Shown here: piece by piece, positions 42,548 to 55,074 of the stretch | Position numbering within the stretch: the first letter of the stretch is position 1 | Layout of the letters: each line of letters starts with the position of its first letter | Assembly (NCBI RefSeq): GCF_040412425.1 | Contig: NC_089744.1 | Span: 38,756,599-38,820,598 of the forward strand | DNA: 64,000 nucleotides | Reading direction: 5' to 3' | Source: Macrobrachium rosenbergii | Taxonomy: Eukaryota; Arthropoda; Malacostraca; Decapoda; Palaemonidae | Translations under genes and position numbers: made by a program | The notes under the pieces: generated by a model | What the model was told of the DNA's origin: nothing | Seen by the model: the letters and a program-made list of their open reading frames with translations, nothing else | Database searches by the model: none

Positions 42548-42610
<63 letters not shown>
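42548..42610. repeat. (AG)n microsatellite
   Basis: Perfect AG array of 63 bp, followed by CATA and short GT repeats to 42684. Confidence 0.97.
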
Positions 42611-42612
<2 letters not shown>

Positions 42613-42684
42613 CATCAAAATTCCTTTTTCATTCATACATACATTCATATATACATCCATCATATATTTTGTGTGTGTGTGTGT

Positions 42685-43760
42685 GATTGTGTGTGTTTAT
42701 GCATGTGACTGTGTGCTGCATGCACCATAGCTATAAAGGAATAACATACAGGAAAATCGTACATAGGTGATCTATGTTAAGGAATTACTTACTAAAGTTT
42801 TCAGCTTCAGTCAGTACTAAAACAAATTTTCTTGCTTGACAGTTTTTAAAAATTACTCAATCGTAATAAATAGCTAACGAGCACTGCATGGATAAGCATA
42901 GTGACAAAACTCTGGCCATGTACTAAATCCGTTCCTAATTCACTTGATATTTAAGTGATGTCTTCAAGATAAACAGATAAAAATAGTTGTTGCCTGAACA
43001 GTAAAAATAAATCCAGTATGATTTTATAATCCTATGAAGTGCGTCCTCCAGGGGGTTCAATCTCAGAGTTACTTTACACATGCACAATGCACACTTATAT
43101 AATAAATGAGCACACATACATATGGAGAAAGCAGGACTATTTAGCACTAATACCATGCATGACTGTTATCAATCTACTCACGACAGGCTATGGCTTCATT
43201 ACGAGTATGTTCTTTTCTTTTTCTACTCAGTGCTATCTTACATGCCTACTGATCGAATTCTACGTTCCGTTTAGTATTTAACAAATGTTCGTACATTTAA
43301 CGTTCAAAGCATTAGTAATACATGCAATCAACTTAACGACAAGCTGGAAAACACTGGTAATACTTTCATAAAGCCTAAAACCAAAAGCAACAGAAACTAT
43401 AAAACTGTTATGATATAATTGTGATGCTAATAATAATAATAAGTATCGACGTAACTGAAATGACAGATATCCCCCACTAATGGAAAACAATAATGTACCA
43501 ACTTCATTTTCGAAACACCTAAAAAAAGCAGCAACGTCAGTTGGTTATGGGCAGGAGATGGCTGGATTTACTCTTCCCGACACCATAAAAAATTCGTCTT
43601 GCTCCCCTATAACCCTCAACCCTGAAATGTCGGCCCTACAAAAGTTGCACACAACAGCTTGAGAGAAGAAGACAGGGTGGCATGGAGGGGTGGAGGGGGG
43701 GAGGTGAACTGCAAAAGCTGCACGTAACAGTTATAACTGGAAGGACGACAACGTCAAAAG

Positions 43761-43763
<3 letters not shown>
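42685..43763. other. Unique sequence, no gene seen
   Basis: Nothing is recognised except a G-rich patch at 43677-43707. Confidence 0.5.

Positions 43764-43813
<50 letters not shown>
43764..43813. repeat. (AG)n microsatellite
   Basis: Perfect AG array of 50 bp. Confidence 0.97.
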
Positions 43814-43816
<3 letters not shown>

Positions 43817-46430
43817 CTCAAAATCTGATAGATTAAGACCACGTGAGCCTACGACAATTAGATGTCTTCAATTGAGTGGTCGAAACAAAGCGTAAAAGAA
43901 TGAAGCTCGTGAGAAATGGCTGTGATTGTCATTACAAGACAATAATCGTGAGAAAGAGAAGAAGCAGAAGAAGAAGAGGAACGCGTGGTGAAGGTGAAGT
44001 AGGATTAGTGATCATTTTGAACCTCAGTAAGAGGGTCCTTATGATTTAATCGCATAATATTGCTGGAAGCTCAAATGCCATTGAAGCACCACCAAAAGAG
44101 AGATCTGCACCTGGGTGTAGTTCATCGGTGAAGGATCGACAAGGGCGATTTTGTCAACACCACGAGACGAGGAGTCTCTAAAGGCTGCAATACTGACGTT
44201 TACCAAAGAGAATTCTGAAAGGATCTTCGGGAAGTGTCTTCGTGTATAATATTTGCAGTCAATGCCTCGGCTTTCCCACGCCATGAGGGCTCAGGGGTCT
44301 CCCAGCTCAAAAATCAGACCCCAGAGGTTACAAATAACAAATGGGGCTGCTCCTACTATTTTCATTTTACTGTGATTCTCTTTTCTTTTCCTTTCCCACA
44401 CTCATTAACAGATGAGCCCCTCCCTCACCAAAATAAAAAGGATCCAGTATCGACCGCCTCACGCATATCAAAACATTTTCATTTTAAGATGCCATGAATA
44501 CTTAAAACAACCAAAAGAAATTCTCATAACCACGAAATAAATATTAAGGGGAAAGGTTAAAGATACAGGTTGCGTATGGAATGAAAAACCAAACAAACAA
44601 ACCGAATTCAGCGTTCACCATCTCTCTCTCTTTTTCTCTCTCTCTCTCTCTCTTCATGATCCTTTGACATCCAATCCAGCAGATCAAGCGAGCTTTAAGA
44701 ATGGCTTAAAATGTATTAATGGTGTTATAAAAAGAACAGAATGTTGCGACAAGCGATTCGTCATCCACACCCGGAATAATATAACCATTCTCGAGGGCCT
44801 CGGAGGAAGGTAATTTTCATTTTAACTACCCTGCCAGGAGGGAATGTAAAAGGCCTCGGAATGATATCTACCGTTGTTGACGTCCCATTATAAATCCGTC
44901 TTCTGAATCGTTTACAGATACGGGTCCATAAAGCCACATATGTATACAAACAAAGCACATGTATGTTTAGGTATAAAATATTAGATGAATTATGAACCAT
45001 AAATTCTTGAATCTATAACAAAACTATCCGATCATCATCTTGGTACCTCAACTACGTCAGTTCCCACATTAAATTTTCATTTTGTCGATTTCAACGGACT
45101 ATCATCTTACGAGTAACAAGAAATTGCATTCGCTAAAATAGTCAACGTATATATTTTTACTCATATTAGAATTACAATTACCAGCTAAAAAATATGAATC
45201 TCATGTATAAATAAGACTGACAGGTAGACAGAATGACATTTCTTGTTATTCTCGACAGCTCAATTGGTATGATGACTACAATGATTTCCGATCCGTTATA
45301 ATGTCTCAATGTGGGAATTTCCTCTAACAAAAGGGTTTCGTTTCAATCACGGTTAGAGAAGTCCACCTCATGGCATCCCCCAAAAAATATTAAAGAAAAT
45401 ACCAGGAGGGAAATTATACATACGTTTCTTTAACATCATTCGCGGTTAACCATGCGGGGCTAATACCTTTTTTGAAGGGATAGTACACAATTAACAGCGT
45501 GTTACACAAATGCATTCTTAAATACAAACATACATCAACTTTATAAGTTCGGTATCGCTTCTTGCCTCCCTTAAAGGATAAAATAAATAAAAGACTAATA
45601 CCATAACGAACTTATCTCATTCATACCTGCTAAAGTTAATCTTATATAGCATTATTGTGAATGCATGAATTTTCCCAAGTCACAATTTACAGGGAAAAAC
45701 AAGACAGCTGACACTGCGGACGGCGACGGAAGAAATAAGAGCAATGAGTTGCCGTGGAAGTACGAAAGTTGGGAAATTATACTGAAGGTACATGAAAGGA
45801 ACAATAAGACAAACAAACTAAAAGTATACAAGCGCTGAAAGACAAGGGAAATGTAGGACAGATGAAGTATACACATGATATAACGGGTAAATATAATCTC
45901 GGGTGCATTAGAAGTTCCAAAACACTATAAAATAGACGTACAATCAAGTACACACATTCAAATAATCAAGATAAAAATATTATAACCCAAGCAAGAAAAT
46001 ATCAAAAAGATACAAGAAAAGACAGAAACTGGTAATAAAGACATCAGAGGCAGGAGACAATCAACACCGACTATTATGATGGTCACACCGTAACGATAGG
46101 GACAACAAATACAAACAGAAAGGAAAACCGCAAATTACACAGACAAAAGGTCTACACGAGAACTCGACAAAAGACATCTTACCAAACCACGGGGATAACG
46201 ACGCATGACTCTTATCTCGGAAAAGGAGAGTGAAGGGGTAGAAGTGAAGACTCGAAACGTTCAACTGAAGTTCTCATGACCCAGTCACCTCCTCCCTAGG
46301 TTCAATGGGAGGCGCACATCTCGGTATATAACAGGATACCAGCCAACTCACTCTCTCTCACTCCAGCTACATACGTGCTTACGTACCTACTTTTATATAA
46401 TATACTGTATATAGGCTATATACTTATAAA

Positions 46431-46435
<5 letters not shown>
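43814..46435. other. 2.6 kb of mostly unique sequence, no gene seen
   Basis: Short CT runs occupy 44621-44653. At 45256-45352, CAGCTCAATTGGTA is close to a pol III A-box and GTTTCAATC further on is close to a B-box, but they lie about 85 bp apart, so a degraded tRNA-derived repeat is possible but not secure. Open frames are under 90 codons. Confidence 0.45.
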
Positions 46436-46488
<53 letters not shown>

Positions 46489-46500
46489 TATATAATATAT
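46436..46500. repeat. Compound (CA)n(TA)n microsatellite
   Basis: CA repeats to 46462 followed by TA repeats broken at 46489-46496. Confidence 0.95.
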
Positions 46501-46540
46501 GTGTGCGTGTGCGTATGTTTTCGTGTGTGCTCGCGCACAC

Positions 46541-46680
46541 CATGTGACGCGCTGGTGGAGCGCTAAGCAAGCATTCGCGAGGTTTGAGATTTGATTTCCG
46601 CTGGCGGCTCTTCAGTCCACCCAGCTGTAAATGGAAGTTAACGGCTGAGGAGAAAGGAATCACGTATATATCCTACTCCA
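46541..46680 (+). mobile_element. tRNA-derived SINE-like element
   Basis: GCGCTGGTGGAGCGCTAAGC, AGCATTCGCGAGG and TTTGATTTCCGCTGGCG (about 46541-46606) have the layout of a tRNA head with a decayed B-box. Then comes AGTCCACCCAGCTGTAAATGG at 46613-46633. This tail is the reverse complement of the CAGCTGGGTGGA motif at 16309-16320. From memory, CCCAGCTGTAAATGG-type tails are common in tRNA-derived SINEs of aquatic invertebrates, which supports the call. The element lies about 40 bp after a CA/TA array and its flanking GTGTGCG repeats. Confidence 0.6.
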
Positions 46681-47877
46681 CAACACTAGGGTCTAGGGTA
46701 TGCACGTCCAGCCGATGTCTACCTTCTAGACATGCCCCAAACGTTGGCTCTGATCCATACACACACACAGAATAGAAGGCCTACTTTGCGTAGATCTGAT
46801 CATTATTCCAACTGGTCATTGAATGTCATATAGAGTCTGTGGATCTGAAATTGGATCTGAGATGTCAGATCGAGTCTGAATTGCATTATAACAGGATCGT
46901 AGAAATGACCAGTACCATCGTGCCGTGGATTAAGAGATATCCGGGTGTTTGTATAATTACTTCCGCCATCGAAAACAGAAGATTGTCGCTTTCATCTGCG
47001 CGTTAGCAAGAAATCTAAAGATCAGGTCAAATAAAATTTGTCGAAACATGGCAGACTTTCCCTGGTGAATTTAGATGAGATTTTAGAGTTTTACAACTCG
47101 TCTTTCATACTTAATACCAGTTTATAAATTCATCCATTAATTCAACTGAGTTTATTTATTTACTACTGGGTGGCTTTGGTGGAGGAAAACTCTTCACCTA
47201 GTGTGATTGCTTCTCTTTGGAGAATTATTAGTGAAGGTTGATAATTACTGAAACCATGAATAAAAATAGTAAAACACTCGGAATATCGGCCGGGTTACGT
47301 CAAAGAGTGGCTATTATCTAATCCAACTGCCATTTTAGCGGGCCTGAAAGGATACGCAGGCTTAGGGGATATAATGGTATACCGCATGGTGCTCAAGCTT
47401 AAGCTTACCTAGTTACGTATTTTCTGAAATTTAAGTGTTGCGCAATGTCATTGCTCAAGCATTTTCTATCCTTTCGTAAATTCATGAAGATTTCACTCAT
47501 GTCTGCTTAACTGAAAGGTAGATATACAAATAAATATGAACATATTCGATATCCAATATTCTGGTACCCTAGCAATCATCTTGAGAAAATTAACTATGAA
47601 ACAACAAACTTTAACACAGTTCTTCGACAGAACTTTATAAAAAAAACTTTTGCAATGGAAATGTAAGTAAATAAATAAATAAAAATCACCATTTCGGACT
47701 ATTGCCCCCAACTGTGCATCCGATCTCGCTGCCTTTTTTCCCGGTCTCCCACGACCGAGGGAGGGCGAGAGTGAAAGCAAGTTTTCTTGCAAGCAGAAAC
47801 CGGTCCGGGGCCATACGCCGATAAATAACAAGGTACGTGATCACCGACATGCAAAAGCGAACTTAAGATACGTACGG

Positions 47878-47880
<3 letters not shown>
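46681..47880. other. Unique sequence, no gene seen
   Basis: A 10-bp inverted repeat ACTGGTCATT/AATGACCAGT spans 46811-46913. A 112-codon minus-strand frame at 47493-47831 is unrecognised. The part 47700-47820 is GC-richer than its surroundings. Confidence 0.45.

Positions 47881-47946
<66 letters not shown>
47881..47946. repeat. (GA)n microsatellite
   Basis: Perfect GA array of 66 bp. Confidence 0.97.
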
Positions 47947-47949
<3 letters not shown>

Positions 47950-49267
47950 GAACTTGGCCCGTCCGTTCAACCTTTTCCGTTCTACGTGACAGTGTAAAAA
48001 TCTACAGGAAATAAGACCTGATTAAAGGTGTGTAAAGCAACATTACATGAAATACGATGAGACACCACAACACCCAATTGCAAATATTATATTTGAAATG
48101 ATATAACGTTACAGAAATTGCGATGCAAAACCTAATATGTGACTGTGACATATCTGAATTGATAAAACTGCATTGCCAAAGTAACAGTACAAAATAATAC
48201 GCATATAACTGAAAAGAACAGTTCACGCTGTGATGAAAGCCTCAAGCACAACGGCATGACAGGAAAAAAAATAGGAAAGGTTTGGATACGAACGGCTGAA
48301 TTCTTACTAAAATATCGAAAAATTTTATGCACAAAACTGTGAATATTTCTTTTAATGAATGACATTCCGAAACCAACCGGGCATATCGAAGAAAACAAAA
48401 AGAAAAAAAAATGCATCAAGAGAAAGCGAAGAGAAATAAGAGGTAGCTTTTATACCAACTATTCAATTTTCCTGTTTCTTTTTATTATCAGCTCAAGTTA
48501 ATTTATTTCTTTCCTATTGTCTAATACTGAAAGAAGTTTGTACCTTTACTGCAGGTTTACACTGGCGTCAAAATTATCCATGCGTACCACGGATAATTCA
48601 GTACTGCTCCTCCTATCTGTTCCTTATCAGTATTTTTCTTCTTACGGTCATTATAAACTGAGTTACGAAAATGTTTCACAGGAAGACGTTTAAGAAAAGG
48701 CAGACAGCTGAAAAGAGGAGAAAATAGCAAATCTAGTTCCGTTTTCTTTCCAGTCTCCTTTTTAATCCATATTTGAACTGAATGCCGGATGTGGGAGCAA
48801 CGACAACCTTTATTCTGATTTAGGGGGCTATAAAATATAACCAATCAGTAACAACGTAACAAGAACAAAAATAATATTAATAATGACAGTAACATAAATA
48901 ATACCAATAATGACAATAATAGTTATTCTAACAGTAATTTTAATAACCTCAGTATGTTCAGTATATCAAGTAATGTGAATAACAACCAACACATTCAAAG
49001 AAAAGGAATTCCTTCCTTCAGAATCCACGATAAACTGATACTCTGGGCCAAACGTTTAACCAGACTTTCTCTCCAGCTGAAAAGAAACCGCAAAGCTCAT
49101 AAAACATTAAAATAAACAAAGAAATTGGCCTTTATGCAACGGTCACAAAAACAGGGGGGGAAAACAATACCAGTATACTTTTATAGGCCATATGATTGCT
49201 AAAAAACAGCCACAGAATAAATACAAAAATGAATCGTAAAAAGGTTGAGAGGAGGCCGATTGCCTTT

Positions 49268-49271
<4 letters not shown>
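47947..49271. other. Unique sequence, no gene seen
   Basis: A 95-codon minus-strand frame at 48557-48844 passes over an acceptor-like CTCCTCTTTTCAG (minus strand, about 48723-48711), but the product is not recognisable. I treat it as chance. Confidence 0.45.

Positions 49272-49346
<75 letters not shown>
49272..49346. repeat. (AG)n microsatellite
   Basis: Perfect AG array of 75 bp, the longest AG array in the window. Confidence 0.97.
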
Positions 49347-49350
<4 letters not shown>

Positions 49351-49457
49351 TGTCTGTAGCAGTTCTAATGCATCACTCTTGTGGTACTTTCATTTTTATT
49401 TGTAGTTAACTATTTTCTTCATGTATCAGCTATTAAAAAAACTAGTGTGTGCGTGTG

Positions 49458-49460
<3 letters not shown>

Positions 49461-49521
<61 letters not shown>
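49461..49521. repeat. (GA)n microsatellite
   Basis: Perfect GA array of 61 bp after a short GTGTG lead-in, 114 bp beyond the previous array. Confidence 0.97.
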
Positions 49522-49524
<3 letters not shown>

Positions 49525-49635
49525 CAACCACAGAAAAAAATTTTCAGTGTGCCTGACCCCGCTGCCATATCAAAAGTTTCTACTGACGATTTACAATTTG
49601 ACAAAACCTGAAAGGTACCAAATACACATTATTTT

Positions 49636-49757
<122 letters not shown>

Positions 49758-49855
49758 AACAGCCTCGACGAGAAAAGGAATTCACAAGAAATTAGTCAGT
49801 CGTGACTGTTTCAAAAGTCAAACAGAAGAAATTGAACCTAACTCACGATACTCAC

Positions 49856-49892
49856 GAACCGTATGGATTCAAATAAGACTGCAGGTACTCAC
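49856..49892 (-). other. Candidate 37-bp microexon
   Basis: On the minus strand a strong pyrimidine tract, TTTTTTCCTCTCTTTTCAG, ends at 49893 and looks like a splice acceptor. Thirty-seven bases later, GTGAGTATC (49855 downward) looks like a strong splice donor. Only one frame through the 37 bases lacks a stop; it reads EYLQSYLNPYG in phase 2. The exon itself begins with GTGAGT, so the acceptor CAG followed by GTGAGT could instead be a donor of a different exon. I do not recognise the peptide and see no partner exon in the window. If real, it would mean that the window lies inside a large minus-strand gene. Chance occurrence is quite possible in 64 kb. Confidence 0.2.
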
Positions 49893-50208
49893 CTGAAAAG
49901 AGAGGAAAAAATATTGTCAATAGTCCGTCAAAAATCTGTATATAATAACGATTGTCATCGAATTAACAAAATTCATAAAAAACGATACGGTAAAAAAAAC
50001 TACTGCATACAAAAAATATAAGCACAATAATAAAAATACAAAAAAACAAGGCAGCAGACTTCATTCATAATTACAAATTCAAAGTCCCTAAATTATCGCG
50101 AGATGATCAAAGCAAAGGGGGACAATATGCAAAAAAACAAAACTGAGAAAAATTAGATAACAAAGACGAAAGAAAACGATAACATCTGAGAAGTAATTAC
50201 TGTAGGGG

Positions 50209-50211
<3 letters not shown>
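49893..50211. other. A-rich unique sequence
   Basis: A-rich on the + strand, with no gene or repeat recognised beyond the pyrimidine tract belonging to the candidate acceptor. Confidence 0.5.

Positions 50212-50267
<56 letters not shown>
50212..50267. repeat. (GA)n microsatellite
   Basis: Perfect GA array of 56 bp. Confidence 0.97.
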
Positions 50268-50270
<3 letters not shown>

Positions 50271-52624
50271 GGAGGGAAGTAATTAAGCAGAACAAATAAC
50301 ACGAAACAAAGTTTTTTCATATTTGCATAACATGGGAAGGGGGAAGAAAAGGAAGTGTGAAGAGACAGGGGGAAATGTAGGGATGGGGGACGGATTCCTA
50401 CCCCATCAGCTTGCTGCTGCAAAGGTAATGGTATACGGGAGATAACACGAAGATATGTCACATGAAAAAGAAGCGTCTCTCACCGGCCCTTCTATTTAGG
50501 TCTAAGCCGTGCCAAGTGTTGCTAGGAAAACTACATTTATATTTCTCTATCCTTAAATTCTTTTAAAATCTTTCGCACTTGAAAGCCTTAATATCCTCAA
50601 ACTTTAGTCGTTGTAGTCACAGGATTTCAAAGCTTTTCAAGTAAATACATTCTGATTTTGCGGTCCCCTTCAAATACTGAAAATAGTACTCCTACATTAT
50701 GAAAAGAAATCCAAACCTTCAGTATCCCTCGCACTCATTTTCTTAGTTATTGCATTTCTTCGTAAAATATTTGACGATTCATATACCTGTAATACAAAAC
50801 ACAAGCGCCCTGAAAACTAAAAACTTCTCTGGTGGAGTGACAGTTACCCGTGCCATCAGACATGGCATACCCGGCATACCCTTCTCAGAGAGTCATCTTG
50901 ATCGATAAGATGTCCACGGCGTTGACAATAACATTAAACGAATGGAATCTTGAGTGACTACAACAACAATAGCCTCCACGTTATTTATAACTGACGGGCT
51001 TTCATTTTTAGCAGAAATAGCAGTAACGGTGGTCTGTAAAGAAAAGGTCCAATATTCAGTGTTGACCCCTCAAGAGCTTAAGCAGAGTACTGCAACGAAT
51101 TTCTCTTTATCACCCCTACATACACATATACATACATACCTACATACGTGTGTGCGTGTGTGCATAAACAAATAATATATGTGTATATATATGCTACCAT
51201 CCTGAAAAAAAAGTAATGGTGAATAACTTTGCAAATAAGGGCGAATAACACAATCAGCAAATAGTAACTAAATGAATTAGACTTGAAAAGTGGCAATCTG
51301 TAACATCAAACAAGATTAAATAACGAAATCCATAAAACCTTTTCCTGGTCAGAAAACTGAATTCAGGCAGGCGTCAGAAATAACTATGAAATATTGGAAT
51401 TCCTCGGAAGCAACGAGTTCCCGTCAAAATTCAATTGTTGGAGAATCATATTCTACCAATTACAGATATATAAAAACAGCAGTAGGGCAATATTAAAAAA
51501 ACTTGGGAGTGGCAGCTCTGAATTGATAAACGCAACTTCATATTTTTCTTTTGTTGTCTATACTGTTTCACATTCGTGCACATTTACGCAAAAGAAAATA
51601 AATGTCGTATATAACAAACATCAACATGTCCGTCTGAGTATATGAAGTTTTACGATAGTAAAATATTTAGCAGAGCTTGTATTTATCACATCACAACTTC
51701 GAGAAACACAACGTAACAATATACAAAACTAAAACGAAATCAAAACTAAAAATAACAACTGCAAAATCACAACCAAACAAAACAATAAATCATCATGCAA
51801 AAGTAAAAAGAACGAATGTTAAAAGATAAAAAAGAGGCGGGATGACAAAGAGAATAAAGATAAAAGAACTGAAGCCACTGCGAACACCATAAATGAGAAA
51901 TAAGGAGGAAAATTAAAACTCTTTCTTGTTGTAATATTAATTTCAACAATAAATTATCTACATGATATAATACTGACATCTGGGATTATTAGCGAGATCT
52001 GTATGCAGAGCGAGAGGTCTCAATAACAAATTAGTAAGTCAAGATAATACATAAATAAATAAATAGTATATATATATAAACATATTTTTTGTGTGTATGT
52101 ATCTAGAGAATAGTAAAATGAAAGGCCTAGACACCTTAGGTTTATCATATCTGAGGCCATATTTCTGATAAGAAAACCTGTCGTGTGCTGTCTTAGTGCA
52201 TTCAAACCAATGCCGATAAAATATAAACGAATATCCGGCTGTTTGACATGGAAAGAAAAAATCTTAAAAGAACCCTAGTAAAAAGACCTAGTAGAAAGTC
52301 CATGTAAAAGACTCTAAAAGTGGCAATCATGGAATAACACAACGAAGAATGATAGTCCATCTTTTGTCTCCTGAGCTCTCCACAAGGCGCAGAGCAAGAG
52401 GGGGTGAGAGTTGTTTTTTTTTTTTAAATCAAAATGTATTTGGGAATGAAACACGTGGAAGATAGTAGTAATAATAAAAACTAACTACAGTCAGATTAAT
52501 AATCAAGATGATAATACGGCACATTACTATTAATCCTGACATATTTTTTCACACGATTGAAATGTAATAACAACAAACTAGAAAATCAAGGGTCAACACA
52601 CAAGCTGACCTTCTGGGCAGAACA

Positions 52625-52627
<3 letters not shown>
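50268..52627. other. 2.4 kb of unique AT-rich sequence, no gene seen
   Basis: Short CATA repeats near 51118-51140 and a T-run at about 52413-52425 are the only simple features. Open frames are under 84 codons. Confidence 0.5.

Positions 52628-52686
<59 letters not shown>
52628..52686. repeat. (AG)n microsatellite
   Basis: Perfect AG array of 59 bp. Confidence 0.97.
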
Positions 52687-52689
<3 letters not shown>

Positions 52690-53472
52690 AAAAATCCAGA
52701 GAGTGTGAGAACATGGCGACAGATTTATGACGTCACGGGGATGGTTTTCACGAACTTTTCCCCAAGAAGTGTCGACCTCGTTATTTTTGTAATTCTACCT
52801 TGGGACTCACTTTTTCTTTCTACCTCTCCTTGATCGTTTTCCCCCTTCTCAGGACACTTTATATCTCTATAAAAATATTTCTCTCATTTCGCCAAAAGGG
52901 AAGTTTTTATTTTCCTGAACATTTATTAAAATATATAGAATACTTTCATATTTTCACCATTTAGATTATATTGCCATTTTCCTCTCGGTACATATTTTAT
53001 CCTTTTATTTGGTTAGCCAATATGATTGGCGTTTTAAATCATAACGGCTAGCCAAATAAAAGGACAAAAATGACGCACTGAAAGGAAAATTATGATAGCC
53101 AATATATTTCAAACAAACAAATTTGCCGCTAGCAACCGCACCGAATATTCCTTATCCTTAAATTTAGCCCGTCAGCCGAAGTGACAATCTTTTTAATTAA
53201 CGGTAAAGTAAATCTTCCCTTCCCCACCAACGGGATTCCACGAAAGAAAATCCAATCTGCGAGGCTAATTAACAAGTCCTTCTCTGAGTGCGCAGCAGCG
53301 TCGGCAGCAGCTAACAAACCAACGCGGAAATATGCAAAGACTCATACAAAGTATAAACACCGCGTAAAAGAACTCGTCCCACCTTTAATAATAGCATCAT
53401 TTCCCAGAGACCTCAACAAACCGAGACGACGCTATCTCTCTAAATCAGGAAGAATATGAGGGGGAGGAGTGT

Positions 53473-53475
<3 letters not shown>
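52687..53475. other. Unique sequence with CRE motif and an inverted repeat
   Basis: TGACGTCA at 52728-52735 is a perfect CRE palindrome. A TATAAAAATA stretch lies about 140 bp further on, at 52869-52878. A 19-bp inverted repeat spans 53000-53064. A 92-codon + strand frame at 53181-53459 is rich in Lys/Arg and Ala but unrecognised. Promoter function is not supported by these motifs alone. Confidence 0.4.
53000..53064. repeat. 19-bp inverted repeat
   Basis: TCCTTTTATTTGGTTAGCC at 53000-53018 pairs with 53046-53064 with one mismatch, around a 27-base loop. The loop contains ATGATT and AATCAT, which can pair with each other as well. Confidence 0.8.
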
Positions 53476-53510
<35 letters not shown>

Positions 53511-53531
53511 AGAGAGAGAGAGAGAGAGAGA
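53476..53531. repeat. Opposed (CT)n and (AG)n arrays forming a hairpin
   Basis: CT repeats (53476-53509) meet AG repeats (53511-53531) across only TAA, giving a self-complementary stem of about 20 bp with a 3-base loop. Confidence 0.93.
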
Positions 53532-53590
53532 ACCACTAAATTAATATGAAAGTGGAGGTGAGACAGGAGGTTATTGGAAATAATTGTTAT

Positions 53591-53598
<8 letters not shown>

Positions 53599-53629
<31 letters not shown>
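53599..53629. repeat. (GA)n microsatellite
   Basis: GA array of 31 bp after a short GT run. Confidence 0.95.
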
Positions 53630-53631
<2 letters not shown>

Positions 53632-53849
53632 TCACCGTCCATCAGTCATCTCGCTCATCAGTGTCACCAACGTCGTGTATTTCAGCCAGACGGTTCATTT
53701 GTCAGCATTATAATTTCGAGTAAATATGAGGACTATTTTTTCTCTATCCTTTTTATGATTTAAGGTGAAATCATGCATCATGCGGCCAAGGGACATGAAG
53801 GGCGCCAACGTATGTCATCTGCGTGTGTTGTGCATTAGACGTACGAGTG

Positions 53850-53851
<2 letters not shown>

Positions 53852-53902
<51 letters not shown>
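53852..53902. repeat. (CT)n microsatellite
   Basis: Perfect CT array of about 51 bp. Confidence 0.97.
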
Positions 53903-53907
<5 letters not shown>

Positions 53908-54431
53908 CTTACCAGATTTACATTCGCTTTAAAACTTAAGGTCTAAAGAAATAATACCAATGCTGTTCTGCGTAAATTACATAATTACTGAGGCACAAGT
54001 GCATTCTCCGAGTTACTGACTTGCCTAATTGAAATGCCTCGCCATAACTAGCAAGGAATGAGTTGTTACAACTTGATAAACTTCAAAGATCTGAATATAA
54101 ATTATCAAAATTTACTCTTAACTCAAAAACATCCCCAAGCTCCTCTATCTCAAATTCCACTTTAAAGGCCATGGATTCACAGGCAATTTGGGTCAGGGTT
54201 AATTACAAATAAAAACATTCAAAAATATTTTCTTTTAGCTCGGCCCCATAAATATGAAGTCTACCTCACTACATTCTAAAATTCCTCCTTGAAGGTCATA
54301 CAAGTTCCAGTCAGACCAAGAATACTACTTCAGGAAAGAAGTTTTGATCTTTTTTAACACCTGGAACCACTGGGCAAAAAGAAAAATCTGAGAGCGTTAA
54401 CAACAAAACTCCGCGAAAAATATTACAAACA

Positions 54432-54434
<3 letters not shown>
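53903..54434. other. Unique AT-rich sequence, no gene seen
   Basis: Nothing is recognised here. Confidence 0.5.

Positions 54435-54472
<38 letters not shown>
54435..54472. repeat. (TG)n microsatellite
   Basis: Perfect TG array of 38 bp. Confidence 0.97.
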
Positions 54473-54473
<1 letters not shown>

Positions 54474-54688
54474 AAGAAAACTTATGCACACATAAAAATG
54501 CACCACCAGGTAGATCAGGTTTTTAATGAACCTCTAAACAATTCCTCAAAATTATCCATAATTTAGACGTCGTTTATCATATATACTTCATATAACAAGG
54601 TAATTCATAGGTTACTAAGTTCATCACCAAGGTCATTCTGACATTAGTATTACCTACACGACCATAAAAGCAAAGTAATTATGGGTAT

Positions 54689-54690
<2 letters not shown>

Positions 54691-54739
<49 letters not shown>
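54691..54739. repeat. (AG)n microsatellite
   Basis: Perfect AG array of 49 bp. Confidence 0.97.
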
Positions 54740-54743
<4 letters not shown>

Positions 54744-54991
54744 CGAAGACTTCTCTATTCAGGCTAAATTAAACTATGATAGATGTAACATGAACTCCCA
54801 ACGTTAAGCAAGTCATATGAAATTAAGTACAAAGCTGAAAACAAAATAAGATCGACTTCTTAATTACCACTGATGATGCTGTTGCTATATATAGAACTAG
54901 GACTACTGTTTTTTGTTATTTTCATTATTTTGGAAAACAGCATTACAATAAAAAAGACACAACTCCTTAATTTTGAAACAGAGCCAAAGAA

Positions 54992-54993
<2 letters not shown>

Positions 54994-55071
<78 letters not shown>
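54994..55071. repeat. (TTA)n trinucleotide repeat
   Basis: Perfect TTA array of 78 bp (26 units). Confidence 0.97.
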
Positions 55072-55074
55072 GAG

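Noticed and set aside
45256..45360. tRNA-derived SINE with CAGCTCAATTGGTA A-box
   Set aside because: The A- and B-like boxes lie about 85 bp apart and the B-box is imperfect, so I left it as a note and did not call it.
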